Positions 30,979 to 39,980 of a stretch of DNA of 64,000 nucleotides are shown piece by piece. The notes under the pieces are model-generated. The model did no database searches. It saw only the letters and a list, made by a program, of their open reading frames with translations, and had not been told where the DNA came from. The position numbers were made by a program, and so were the translations under genes. This DNA comes from Lysobacter spongiicola DSM 21749 (lineage in GTDB: Bacteria; Pseudomonadota; Gammaproteobacteria; Xanthomonadales; Xanthomonadaceae): contig NZ_FUXP01000001.1 in assembly GCF_900167055.1 (NCBI RefSeq), forward strand, positions 744,001 to 808,000, given 5' to 3'. The first letter of the stretch is position 1. The number at the start of each line of letters is the position of its first letter.

Positions 30979-32988
30979 ATGGCAGCTTTGAACCACACCG
31001 ACACCGATACCGCAGCCTTGCCCGAAATCAGGGGCTACCGGCTGCTGCGCGTCGTCAACCACGGCGGCATGTCGACCGTGTACCTGGGCGAGCAGATCGC
31101 GTTGTCGCGCGAGGTGGCCATCAAGGTGATGGCCCCGCAGGCGCTGTCCGACGAGGTCAGCCGGCGCCGGTTCGAGAACGAGGTGCGCACCATCGCCCGT
31201 CTGGAGCACCCGCACGTGGTGCGCATCCATGAGCTCGGCCGCACCAGCGAAGGCCTGCCGTACTACGCGATGCCCTACATGGGCCGCGGCCATCTCGGCC
31301 AGCGCAGCTTCCAGACCGCGGACGGCGTCGACGAAGTGCGGGTGGTGGAGACGCTGCGCGCCCTGCTGTCGGCGCTGGAATACGCCCATGGCAGGGGCGT
31401 GGTGCATCGCGACGTCAAGGCGGAGAACGTCCTGTTCGACGACAACGAGCGCCCATTGCTGGCGGACTTCGGCATTGCCCTGCGCCGCGGGTTCGGTCCG
31501 CGGGTGACCGCCGCGGGGCTCGCGGTCGGCAGCACCGCCTACATGGCGCCGGAACAGGCGCGTGGCGAGGATGTCGACGGCCGTGCCGACCTCTACAGCC
31601 TCGGCGTGCTGGCGTGGGAGATGCTGGCCGGCGAGCTGCCCTTCCGTGCCGCCGACGCGCTGTCGATGGCCGTGATGCACGCGCAGAACCCGATACCGAA
31701 GCTGCCTCCGCACCTGCGCCACTGGCAGCGTTTCATGAACCGGGCGCTGGCAAAGAACCCCGTCGACCGGTTCCGTGATGCAGCGGAGATGGGCGCGATG
31801 ATCTCGCAGGTGGAGCGTCGGCGTGCCTGGCCGCGCCTGGCCGCGCTGGGACAGAAGATCGGCAAGCCGCTGGGGCGGATACCCGCCAAGGCCTGGGGCA
31901 CCGCGGCGCTGGTGGGCGTGGTGGCAGCCGGTACCGCCCTGGTGGCGCGGGACCAGCAGGGCGAAGGCTTCTTCATGGGCGGCCGGCCAGCGGAGCAGGC
32001 AGCCGCGCGTCCCGATCCGATCGACTCGATGCTGCGCCCCCTTCCCGTCGCCCCGGTGCAGGCGGAGCTGGAGCTGGCGAGGGACCAGATCCAGCGCCGG
32101 AGCCTGACCGCTCCGGAAGGCGACAACGCGATGGAAACAGTGCTGGAGGCATGGCGCACCGACCCCGGCAACGACCACGCGCGCAAGGTGGTCGGTGAAC
32201 TCACTGGCGCCCTGGCCGCCGAACTGGCGACCAACCTGCAGAACCGCCGCGACACGCGCGCCACCGAATATGCCACCCACATACGCACGCTGGGTGAGCA
32301 GACCGACACGCTGGATTCGGACGAACAGGTCCGGCTGCGGCAGGAGATCGAGCAGTCCCTGCGGGAGCGCATCGCGCAGGCGGCGGCCCGCTACGACCGC
32401 CCCGCCGCGTCTGCGGCGGCGGCACTCGCCAGGCCGATGGGCCTGGCACCGGAAACCGGGGCCACGCTGCAATCGCTCGCCTCCAGGGTCCCGCAACGCG
32501 GCCAGATGCTGCCGGGCGACCCCGCGGGGACGGTACTCGCCGACGGCGGCGTCGCCATCGGGCACCGGCCGGTCAGCCGGGAGGACTACGCCCGCTTCGC
32601 CACCGAGACGGGCCGGCCAGCCGCCAGGTGCCGCGAGCGCGCCTCCGTGTTGCGGGTACTGGCACCGCGCGACTGGCAGGACCCCGGCTTCCCCCAGGGC
32701 GCAGCCGAGCCGGTGGTGTGCGTCTCCATGGCGGATGCCGAAGCCTACGCCCGCTGGTACAGCGGCCAGACGGGCCACCAGTACCGCCTGCCCACTGCCA
32801 CCGAGGCCAACCAGACCGCGCCGGAGATCAGCGGCCGCGACCTGTCCCTGTGGCTGCGCGACTGTGGCAGTGACTGCAACCAGCGGCGGGTCTCCGGCCC
32901 GTCCTGGCGCAGCGATGAGGGTGGACGCCTGCTGGATGCCAGCCGCGGTTACGACGACGTCGGTTTCCGCGTGGTCCGCGAGCTGTAG
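30979..32988 (+). CDS. Ser/Thr protein kinase with membrane anchor and degenerate FGE/SUMF-like exported domain
   Basis: A 669-residue Hanks-type kinase. The ATP lysine is VAIK (Lys49), the catalytic loop HRDVKAEN (143-150), DFG at 163-165 and MAPEQ ends the activation segment. The glycine loop is atypical: NHGGMS replaces GxGGMG. A membrane helix at about 306-324 separates it from an exported part: a helical linker, then from about residue 520 a domain resembling formylglycine-generating enzyme/SUMF (PVVCVSMADAEAYARWYSGQ, YRLPTATEANQTAPE, final DVGFRVVREL). Usual SUMF residues VSW and EAEWEYA are altered, so I infer a ligand-sensing rather than enzymatic role. ATG at 30979 follows AGGGGG; an ATG at 30949 has poor spacing. 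Confidence 0.88.
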   Translation: MAALNHTDTDTAALPEIRGYRLLRVVNHGGMSTVYLGEQIALSREVAIKVMAPQALSDEVSRRRFENEVRTIARLEHPHVVRIHELGRTSEGLPYYAMPYMGRGHLGQRSFQTADGVDEVRVVETLRALLSALEYAHGRGVVHRDVKAENVLFDDNERPLLADFGIALRRGFGPRVTAAGLAVGSTAYMAPEQARGEDVDGRADLYSLGVLAWEMLAGELPFRAADALSMAVMHAQNPIPKLPPHLRHWQRFMNRALAKNPVDRFRDAAEMGAMISQVERRRAWPRLAALGQKIGKPLGRIPAKAWGTAALVGVVAAGTALVARDQQGEGFFMGGRPAEQAAARPDPIDSMLRPLPVAPVQAELELARDQIQRRSLTAPEGDNAMETVLEAWRTDPGNDHARKVVGELTGALAAELATNLQNRRDTRATEYATHIRTLGEQTDTLDSDEQVRLRQEIEQSLRERIAQAAARYDRPAASAAAALARPMGLAPETGATLQSLASRVPQRGQMLPGDPAGTVLADGGVAIGHRPVSREDYARFATETGRPAARCRERASVLRVLAPRDWQDPGFPQGAAEPVVCVSMADAEAYARWYSGQTGHQYRLPTATEANQTAPEISGRDLSLWLRDCGSDCNQRRVSGPSWRSDEGGRLLDASRGYDDVGFRVVREL

Positions 32989-33027
32989 TTCCCGCAGCCA
33001 GGGGGCAACGCCCCGTACAATCGCGCC

Positions 33028-33693
33028 ATGCGCCAACCCCCCACGCTCCAGCGGCTGTTCCTGACCGGACTGCTGACCCTGCTCCCGTTGTGGTTGACCT
33101 GGGTGGTCGGCAAGTTCGTATTCGTACTGCTGTCCGATACCAGCCGCCCCGTCACCGGCTTGTTGCTGCATCGCCTGGGTACCCACTACCCCGGCGTCGC
33201 AGTGTGGCTGGCGCAGCCCTGGGTCCAGGCCACGATCGCACTGGCGGCGACCCTGCTGGTGATCCTGCTGGCCGGCATCCTCGCCCACCGCGTGATCGGG
33301 CAGCGCCTGCTGCGCTGGGTGGAGTCGCTGATCGCGCGGATTCCGTTCGCCAGCACCATCTACGGCAGCGCGCGGCAGCTACTGGACATCCTGCAGACCA
33401 AGCCCGACGGCACTCAGCGGGTGGTGCTGGTGGACTTCCCCCACACCGAGATGAAGTCGATCGGTTTCGTCACCCGGGTACTCAAGGAGCAGGGGACCGG
33501 GCGTGAGCTCGCCGCGGTATATGTCCCCACCACGCCCAACCCGACTTCCGGCTACCTGGAAATCGTGCCGGTCGAGAAGATGACGCCGACGGACTGGACC
33601 GTGGACCAGGCCATGAGCTTCATCATTTCCGGCGGTGCCGTTTCGCCCGAGTCGATCCCGTTCTCGCCGCCAAAACCGGTGGCCGGACAGTAG
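33028..33693 (+). CDS. DUF502 family membrane protein
   Basis: A 221-residue protein with two N-terminal membrane helices (about residues 8-32 and 66-88) and a soluble C-terminal domain, the DUF502 layout. Signature blocks include LFLTGLLTLLPLWLTWVVGK, RIPFASTIYGSARQLLD and VLVDFPHTEMKSIGFVT. Function is unknown; in some bacteria such genes neighbour aspS or membrane stress genes. It starts 39 nt after the kinase gene and could be co-transcribed with it. Confidence 0.9.
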   Translation: MRQPPTLQRLFLTGLLTLLPLWLTWVVGKFVFVLLSDTSRPVTGLLLHRLGTHYPGVAVWLAQPWVQATIALAATLLVILLAGILAHRVIGQRLLRWVESLIARIPFASTIYGSARQLLDILQTKPDGTQRVVLVDFPHTEMKSIGFVTRVLKEQGTGRELAAVYVPTTPNPTSGYLEIVPVEKMTPTDWTVDQAMSFIISGGAVSPESIPFSPPKPVAGQ

Positions 33694-33818
33694 CACCGTC
33701 GCTGCGGTCACGGATGCACCCGCTCCACCCCGCACGGGTTACCTTCGGCCCATGCCCCTGCACGCCAAGCCGGCGACGCTCGGGGTTTGCCTGATTCGCC
33801 TGTTCCGGAGAAGACTCA

Positions 33819-35639
33819 ATGACATCCAGCACTCCCCGTACCCTCCTCGCCCTGGCGCTCGGCCTGGCGCTCGCCGGCGTCGCGCCGGCCACCTTCGCCC
33901 AGCCCGCACAGGCAGCCGCGACGGAGCAGCCGGCCACCGACAAGGCTGCCCGGCTCAACGAGCTGTACGCGCAGTACTGGGAAGAGATGCTCGAGCTCAA
34001 CCCGCTTGCGGCCACCTTCCAGGGCGACAGCCGCTACAACGATCGCCTGCCCAACTTCCTGTCCGAGGAATACCGCGAGAAGTCGCGCGCGTTCACCCGG
34101 CGCTGGCTCGAGACGGTGCAGGCCGTGGGCCCGGAAGGACTGGAAGGCCAGGACTTGCTGAGCTACCAGATCTTCGTGCGCGACGCGAAGAACGAGCTGG
34201 AGGGCGAGCGTTTTCCCGGCTGGCAGCAGCCGATCAACCAGTTCTACAACTTCGCGTCCACGGCGGTGCAGCTGGGCTCCGGCACGGGCGCCCAGCCATT
34301 CAAGACGGTCGAGGACTACGACAACTGGCGCGAGCGTGCTTCGAAGCTCCCCGAGCTGTTCGACACGGCGATCGCCAACAGCCGCATCGGCGTGGAGAAC
34401 GGCGTGGTGCAGCCGCGCGCACTGATGGAGAAGGTGGTCCCGCAGCTCGACGCCCTGATCAAGGACGACCCCGAGCAGACCCTGTTCTGGCGCCCGATCG
34501 AGACCATGCCCGAGTCCTTCTCCGCCGCCGAGCGCGAGCGCATCACCGCCGAGTACCGGACGATGATCGAGGACGAGCTGATGCCGGCCTACCGGGAGAT
34601 GCGCGACTTCGTAGCCGACGAGTACATGCCGCACACCCGCGAGACCGCCGGCCTGGGCGCCCTGCCCGGCGGCGACGAGTGGTATGCGTACAACGCACGC
34701 AACTCCACCACCACCGACCTGTCCCCGGCGGAGATCCACCAGATCGGGCTGGATGAAGTCGCCCGCATCCACGGCGAGATGCGCAAGGTGATGGCCGAGG
34801 TCGGATTCGACGGCACGCTGCAGGAGTTCTTCGAGTTCATGAAGAACGACCCGCAGTTCCAGTTCGAAAGCGAGGAAGCGCTGCTGACCTACTACCGGGC
34901 GCTGGAGGACAAGGTCAACGTCCACATCCCCAAGCTGTTCTCGCTGACGCCCAAGGCGGACTTCGAGATCCGTCCGGTCGAGCCGTTCCGCGCGCAGTCC
35001 GCCGCCGGCGGTTCGTACATGCGGCCCAGCGAGGATGGCAGCCGCCCGGGCATCTTCTACGTCAACACCTATGACCTGCCCTCGCGGCAGCGCTGGGATG
35101 CCGAAGACCTGTTCCTGCACGAAGCCATCCCGGGCCACCACTTCCAGCTCGCCCTGCAGCAGGAGCTGACCGGGCTGCCCGCGTTCCGTCGCTTCGGTGG
35201 CGAGACCGCCTTCACCGAGGGCTGGGGTCTGTATTCGGAATCGCTCGGCAAGGACCTGGGCCTGTACCAGGACCCGTACAACTACTTCGGCTACCTGCAG
35301 AACGAGCTGTGGCGTGCGATCCGCCTGGTGGTGGATACCGGCCTGCACAGCAAGGGCTGGACGCGCGAGCAGGTGATCGCCTACATGCTCGAAAACTCCG
35401 CCACCGCCGAGACGCCGGCAATTTCGGAGACCGAGCGCTACATGGCCATCCCGGGCCAGGCGCTCGCCTACAAGATCGGCGAGCTGAAGATCAAGGAGCT
35501 GCGCGCCCGCGCCGAGGCGGAGCTCGGAGACGACTTCGACATCCGCGAGTTCCATGCCGAAGTGTTGAAGGACGGCTCGGTGCCGCTGGATGTCCTGGAA
35601 GGCAAGATCGAGCGCTGGATCGAGGCCCGCAAGGGCTGA
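33819..35639 (+). CDS. Exported DUF885 family metallopeptidase-like protein
   Basis: A 606-residue protein with a signal peptide (LALALGLALAGVAPATFA) and the DUF885 domain. The presumed zinc site is HEAIPGHH beginning at residue 434 (FLHEAIPGHHFQLALQQ), followed by GGETAFTEGWGLYSESLGKD, whose Glu residues are likely further ligands. Other family blocks are YYRALEDKVNVHIPKLF and PGIFYVNTYDLPSR. Family members are thought to be carboxypeptidase-like enzymes; the substrate is unknown. The gene is monocistronic by spacing. Confidence 0.9.
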   Translation: MTSSTPRTLLALALGLALAGVAPATFAQPAQAAATEQPATDKAARLNELYAQYWEEMLELNPLAATFQGDSRYNDRLPNFLSEEYREKSRAFTRRWLETVQAVGPEGLEGQDLLSYQIFVRDAKNELEGERFPGWQQPINQFYNFASTAVQLGSGTGAQPFKTVEDYDNWRERASKLPELFDTAIANSRIGVENGVVQPRALMEKVVPQLDALIKDDPEQTLFWRPIETMPESFSAAERERITAEYRTMIEDELMPAYREMRDFVADEYMPHTRETAGLGALPGGDEWYAYNARNSTTTDLSPAEIHQIGLDEVARIHGEMRKVMAEVGFDGTLQEFFEFMKNDPQFQFESEEALLTYYRALEDKVNVHIPKLFSLTPKADFEIRPVEPFRAQSAAGGSYMRPSEDGSRPGIFYVNTYDLPSRQRWDAEDLFLHEAIPGHHFQLALQQELTGLPAFRRFGGETAFTEGWGLYSESLGKDLGLYQDPYNYFGYLQNELWRAIRLVVDTGLHSKGWTREQVIAYMLENSATAETPAISETERYMAIPGQALAYKIGELKIKELRARAEAELGDDFDIREFHAEVLKDGSVPLDVLEGKIERWIEARKG

Positions 35640-35662
35640 GAATCTTCCCCACGAGCATGACG

Positions 35663-35690
35663 ACAGGGCCGGTATTTGCCGGCCTTGTCC
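35663..35690 (+). terminator. Probable terminator after the DUF885 gene
   Basis: Stem ACAGGGCCGG/CCGGCCTTGT (one G:T pair) with a TATTTG loop, 23 nt after the stop. The following sequence, CCATTTGGG, is only weakly T-rich. Confidence 0.5.
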
Positions 35691-35795
35691 ATTTGGGCAT
35701 CCCATCCGGCCGGGAACAGCGTGTCCCGCCGGAGGGCACGGCCGCTTAAGGTCCAGCCCTTAGAATCGGGGGGTCACCTGAACATCGGTATCCAG

Positions 35796-37310
35796 ATGCA
35801 CGACAGAATCCGCAGTTCCGCCCTGCTCGAACGCCTGATGACCGCCGAACAGGCGGCGTCGCTGATCGAGCCTGGCATGACGGTCGCCATGAGCGGCTTC
35901 ACCGGCGCCGGCTATCCGAAGGCCGTGCCGCAAGCCCTGGCTGCAAGGATGGAGCAGTCGGCGGCGAGCGGCCGCGGCTTCAAGATCAAGGTGCTCACCG
36001 GCGCCTCGACCGCCCCGGAGCTCGACGGCGCACTGGCCAGGGTCGAGGGCATGGAGCTGCGACTGCCCTACCAGTCCGACCCCAACGTGCGCGAGCGCAT
36101 CAACGCCGGCACCCTGAACTACATCGACATCCACCTCAGCCACGTCGCCCAGCACACCTGGTTCGGCTTCTTTGGCGACATCAACGTCGCAGTGGTGGAA
36201 GTGGCGGGGATCCTGGAGGACGGTCGGCTGATCCCGTCGTCCTCGGTCGGCAACAACAAGACCTGGCTGGACCAGGCCGACAAGGTGATCCTCGAGGTCA
36301 ACCGCTGGCAGCCGGCGGCGCTGGAAGGCATGCACGACATCTACTACGGCACCGCCCTGCCGCCCAACCGCAAGCCGATCCCGCTCACCCTGCCCGACCA
36401 GCGCATTGGCGAGCCGTACCTGCGCGTGGACCCGGACAGGATCGTCGCCATCGTCGAGACCGATGCACCCGACCGGAACTCGGCCTTCAGCCCGCCCGAT
36501 GAGGCTTCGCGGCAGATCGCCGGGCACCTGCTCGATTTCCTCGGCCAGGAGATCAGGCGCGGCCGCTTGACCGACAAGTTGCTGCCGCTGCAATCAGGTG
36601 TCGGCAACATCGCCAACGCAGTACTCGCCGGTTTGTCCCAGGGTGGTTACCAGGGCCTCACCGCCTACACCGAGGTGATCCAGGACGGCATGCTGGAACT
36701 GCTGAAGAACGGCACGTTGCGCATGGCGTCGGCGACCTCGTTCTCGCTGAGCCCGGCAGGCATCGAAGAGTTCAACGCCCACGTCGAGTTCTACAGCAAG
36801 CGGATCCTGCTGCGACCGCAGGAGATCTCCAACCATCCCGAGCTGATCCGGCGGCTGGGCTGCATCGCGATGAACGGGATGATCGAGGCCGACATCTACG
36901 GCAACGTCAACTCCACCCACATCGCGGGCAGCAGGATCATGAACGGCATCGGCGGCAGCGGCGACTTCGCGCGCAATGGCTACCTGTCGGTGTTCATGTC
37001 ACCCAGCATCGCCAAGCAGGGCAAGATCTCGGGCATCGTGCCGATGGCCAGCCACGTCGACCACACCGAGCACGACACCATGGTGGTGGTGACCGAGCAG
37101 GGGCTGGCCGACCTGCGCGGGCTGGCGCCGAAGCAGCGCGCGAAGCAGATCATCGAGCACTGCGCGCACCCGGACTACAGGCCTTTGCTGCAGGACTACT
37201 ACGACCGCGCATTCCGCGACAGCTACGGCAAGCACACGCCGCACCTGTTGAACGAGGCCCTGTCATGGCACCAGCGGTTCGTGGAGACGGGGACGATGAT
37301 GCCGGGTTGA
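35796..37310 (+). CDS. Acetyl-CoA hydrolase/transferase family protein (acetate:succinyl-CoA transferase type)
   Basis: A 504-residue class I CoA-transferase. The catalytic glutamate is Glu293 in AYTEVIQDGMLEL, matching Glu294 of Acetobacter AarC. Other blocks are the glycine-rich MSGFTGAGYPKAVP, SSSVGNNKTWLDQADKVILE and the C-terminal GIVPMASHVDHTEHDTMVVV with GLADLRGLAPKQRA. The enzyme would exchange CoA between succinate and acetate, or hydrolyse acetyl-CoA, so linking acetate metabolism to the citric acid cycle. ATG at 35796 matches the family N-terminus. It ends at a strong shared terminator. Confidence 0.92.
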   Translation: MHDRIRSSALLERLMTAEQAASLIEPGMTVAMSGFTGAGYPKAVPQALAARMEQSAASGRGFKIKVLTGASTAPELDGALARVEGMELRLPYQSDPNVRERINAGTLNYIDIHLSHVAQHTWFGFFGDINVAVVEVAGILEDGRLIPSSSVGNNKTWLDQADKVILEVNRWQPAALEGMHDIYYGTALPPNRKPIPLTLPDQRIGEPYLRVDPDRIVAIVETDAPDRNSAFSPPDEASRQIAGHLLDFLGQEIRRGRLTDKLLPLQSGVGNIANAVLAGLSQGGYQGLTAYTEVIQDGMLELLKNGTLRMASATSFSLSPAGIEEFNAHVEFYSKRILLRPQEISNHPELIRRLGCIAMNGMIEADIYGNVNSTHIAGSRIMNGIGGSGDFARNGYLSVFMSPSIAKQGKISGIVPMASHVDHTEHDTMVVVTEQGLADLRGLAPKQRAKQIIEHCAHPDYRPLLQDYYDRAFRDSYGKHTPHLLNEALSWHQRFVETGTMMPG

Positions 37311-37333
37311 CCGGAACCGGGCGCCACAACGAG

Positions 37334-37365
37334 GAAGGGCCGGCATCACTGCCGGCCCTTCTTCA
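37334..37365. terminator. Bidirectional terminator between the CoA-transferase gene and rhlE
   Basis: A perfect 12-bp stem GAAGGGCCGGCA/TGCCGGCCCTTC with a TCAC loop, followed by TTCATT on the plus strand, between two convergent stop codons. Confidence 0.88.
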
Positions 37366-37384
37366 TTGCAACGTCCAGCCGATG

Positions 37385-38710
37385 TCAGGCGCTGGTGTCG
37401 CGGCGCACGCCGCGCCCGCCCTGTCCGCGCTGTTTCGGGCCGGCATGGGCATGCGCCTGGCGCGGCGCCGGCTTGCCATGGCCTCGGTTGCCGGGGTTGC
37501 GACCGGCCGGACGCGGGCCACGGTTACCCGCGTTCTGGCGCGGATTCGGAATCGCAACGTCCAGCCGGATCGGCCGGCTCGGCTCGAAGCCATCAACGGT
37601 GACCAGCTCGACGTCCTTCTTCAGCACGTGCTGGATCTGGCGCAGCAGGCCACCCTCGTCGTGGGAGACCAGCGACAGCGCCTCGCCACTGGAACCGTTG
37701 CGACCGGTACGGCCGATGCGGTGCACGTAGTCCTCGGCCACCATCGGCAGGTCGAAGTTGATCACCAGCGGCAGGTCGGGGATATCGAGTCCACGCGCGG
37801 CGACGTCGGTGGCCACCAGCACGCGGGCCTTGGCGGCCTTGAACATGTTCAGGGCCTTCTGGCGCTGCGCCTGGCTCTTGTTGCCGTGGATCGCCACGGC
37901 CTTCAGGCCCGACTGCTCCAGCTGCTCGGCCAAGCGGTTGCAACCATGCTTGGTGCGACCGAACACGATCACCTGGTCATGCGGGCGCGAGGCCAGGATC
38001 TTGACCAGCAGGTCGCGCTTGCGGCCGCTGTCGACCGGGTGGGCACGGTGGGCAATGGTGTCGGCGATGATGTTGCGCGCCGCCACCTGGACCTGCTTCG
38101 GCTCACGCATGAACTGGAGCGCCAGTTGCTTGAGCTGGGTCTCGAAAGTGGCCGAGAACAACAGCGTCTGGCGCTGCGTCGGCACGCGGCCGAGAATGCG
38201 CTTGATCGCCGGCAGGAAGCCCATGTCGAGCATGCGGTCGGCCTCGTCCAGCACCAGCACCTCGATGGCATCGAGCTTCACGGTGCCACGCTCGATGTGG
38301 TCGATCAGGCGGCCTGGGGTGGCCACCAGCACGTCGACGCCACGGCGCAGCATGTCGACCTGCGGGCCCATGCCGGCGCCACCGAAGATGGTGCCGAAGT
38401 TCAGGCGCAGGTGGCGTGCGTAGGACTTCAGGCTGTCGTTGACCTGCACGGCGAGCTCGCGGGTCGGCACCAGCACCAGAGCGCGCGGCTTGCGCGGGCC
38501 GTTGGCGGAGGTCTGCTTGGACAGGTGGTTCAGTAGCGGCAGGCCGAACGCGGCGGTCTTGCCGGTACCGGTCTGGGCGCCGCCCAGCAGGTCGTGCCCC
38601 GCCAGCACCAGCGGGATCGCCTGGACCTGGATCGGGGTGGGGGTGTTGTAGTCCTGTTCGGCAAGCGCACGCAGCAACGCGGGCGAAAGCCCGAGGGATT
38701 CAAAAGACAT
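37385..38710 (-). CDS. rhlE: DEAD-box ATP-dependent RNA helicase RhlE
   Basis: A 441-residue RNA helicase. Motifs in order: Q motif region TPTPIQVQAIP, Walker A AQTGTGKT (45-52), PTRELA (82-87), DEAD at 155-158 in VLDEADRMLDMGF, SAT (186-188), and the C-terminal HRIGRTGR. The last 60 or so residues are a basic Gly/Pro/Arg/Asn-rich tail, typical of RhlE proteins for RNA binding. RhlE helps ribosome assembly and RNA decay. The start is preceded by TTGGAG, and a small hairpin (38737-38750) lies in the leader. Confidence 0.94.
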   Translation of the reverse strand: MSFESLGLSPALLRALAEQDYNTPTPIQVQAIPLVLAGHDLLGGAQTGTGKTAAFGLPLLNHLSKQTSANGPRKPRALVLVPTRELAVQVNDSLKSYARHLRLNFGTIFGGAGMGPQVDMLRRGVDVLVATPGRLIDHIERGTVKLDAIEVLVLDEADRMLDMGFLPAIKRILGRVPTQRQTLLFSATFETQLKQLALQFMREPKQVQVAARNIIADTIAHRAHPVDSGRKRDLLVKILASRPHDQVIVFGRTKHGCNRLAEQLEQSGLKAVAIHGNKSQAQRQKALNMFKAAKARVLVATDVAARGLDIPDLPLVINFDLPMVAEDYVHRIGRTGRNGSSGEALSLVSHDEGGLLRQIQHVLKKDVELVTVDGFEPSRPIRLDVAIPNPRQNAGNRGPRPAGRNPGNRGHGKPAPRQAHAHAGPKQRGQGGRGVRRDTSA

Positions 38711-39041
38711 TCTTGATGCTCCAAGTATTGGAAATACCGCACGAGTGCGGCGTTACCCGGAGCGTTCCCTAGAACCGCGCTGCGAGTATGGATGTGACGG
38801 ACCGGATGCTCCGGGCCGTGTCGGCGCGACGAAAGACGTGCGGGATAAAGTCGCGCTGGACAGTCCTCGCCCTGGGGCGTGGGGTTTCGGCCGGAACCGA
38901 ACCAATGCGACAGGCATACCTGGGAAACGTACCCTTTCGGGGAGGCAGCCGTGCGCTGAACAGGGCGATCCTACGTGAAACCGTGGTTTCGCGCCAGCAC
39001 CCGCGGCCGCCTTGTTCAGGCGCCAACCGGCCTCCCCCGCC
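38711..39041. other. Intergenic region between rhlE and the TauE/SafE gene
   Basis: This 331-nt region holds the rhlE leader, with a small hairpin CCGCA/TGCGG at 38737-38750 about 27 nt upstream of its ATG. The rest shows no convincing coding sequence, repeat or T-tailed terminator that I can see. Short frames here carry no recognisable motif. Confidence 0.5.
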
Positions 39042-39776
39042 CTACCCCAGTGCCACGCCCAGCAGTGTGACCCAGCCGATGAGGAACACCAGGAGCAGCG
39101 CGATGCGACGGAAGGCCGACTGCGGCACGCGGCGAAGCACGCGCCTGCCCAGCCAGGTACCGGCCAGGGCCACGATCGCCAGCAGCGGGATCCACACCAG
39201 GTCGTCGGCATGGATGTAGCCGTTGCGCCAGTAGACCAGCGCGCGGCTGAGGTCGATACCCATGTCGATTGCCGCCGAGGTCGCGACGAACACTTCCTTG
39301 GGCAGGTTGAAGACGGCCATGGCCAAGCCACGCACCGCACCACCCGTACCCACCAGCCCGGCCATGCCTCCGGACACCGCGCCCGCGATGACGGCACCCG
39401 TGGCGGTTGGCGCGAACGATACCGATGGACGGAACAGCAGCCAGCCGCTGAAGACGATCAGGAACACCGCCAGCAAGCGTTCCAGCCATACGGTGTCGAC
39501 CAGCGTGCCGGCCAGCCCACCGAGGACCGCGCACAGCACCGAGGGGACGCCCATCTGAAGCAGCAGCCGCCGATCGATACCCGCCCGGAACAGCCCCAGC
39601 TTGCTCGCGTTGCTGGCCAGGTGGAACAGCGCCGTGATGCCCAGCACGGATTCGAAATCGAAGAAGAAGTTGGCAATCGGTACGAAGAACACCGAGGAGC
39701 CGAAGCCACCGACGGTCCCCGCCACCTCCGCCAGCAGCGCCAGGGCCAGGAACAACAGCGCCCGCTCGAATCCCAA
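39042..39776 (-). CDS. TauE/SafE family membrane permease
   Basis: A 244-residue polytopic protein (about seven or eight helices) of the sulfite exporter TauE/SafE (DUF81) family. Signature segments are the N-terminal VAGTVGGFGSSVFFVPIANF and the repeated GGMAGLVGTGGAVRGLAMAV in the second half. Members move small sulfur compounds or other anions; substrate here is unknown. The start is a TTG at 39776 with a strong GGGGAGG 6 nt upstream; extending further upstream gives hydrophilic, non-family sequence. It is divergent from the M13 peptidase gene (204 nt). Confidence 0.87.
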   Translation of the reverse strand: MGFERALLFLALALLAEVAGTVGGFGSSVFFVPIANFFFDFESVLGITALFHLASNASKLGLFRAGIDRRLLLQMGVPSVLCAVLGGLAGTLVDTVWLERLLAVFLIVFSGWLLFRPSVSFAPTATGAVIAGAVSGGMAGLVGTGGAVRGLAMAVFNLPKEVFVATSAAIDMGIDLSRALVYWRNGYIHADDLVWIPLLAIVALAGTWLGRRVLRRVPQSAFRRIALLLVFLIGWVTLLGVALG

Positions 39777-39980
39777 GATGATCCTCCCCACCGGCAACGG
39801 CAAAGGCCGCCCGGCCAAGGATGCCTGAACAGCAGGCCGAACACCCCCACGCTCAGCCGCTGCGGTCCGCCATGACCTTCTACACCCTCCGGGCGAGCGG
39901 TTCCCGTCTAAGGTTGACCGTCGCGGCCCCACGTGCAGAAGCACCGGCCGCCCTTCCGAAATCCATGTCCGGAGTTACCC

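Noticed and set aside
33816-35705. A 629-codon minus-strand frame antisense to the DUF885 gene
   Set aside because: No domain is recognisable and the DUF885 zinc motif on the plus strand is intact.
35676-35795. Upstream extension of the CoA-transferase gene to an ATG at 35676
   Set aside because: The extra 40 residues overlap the hairpin after the DUF885 gene and do not match the family N-terminus.
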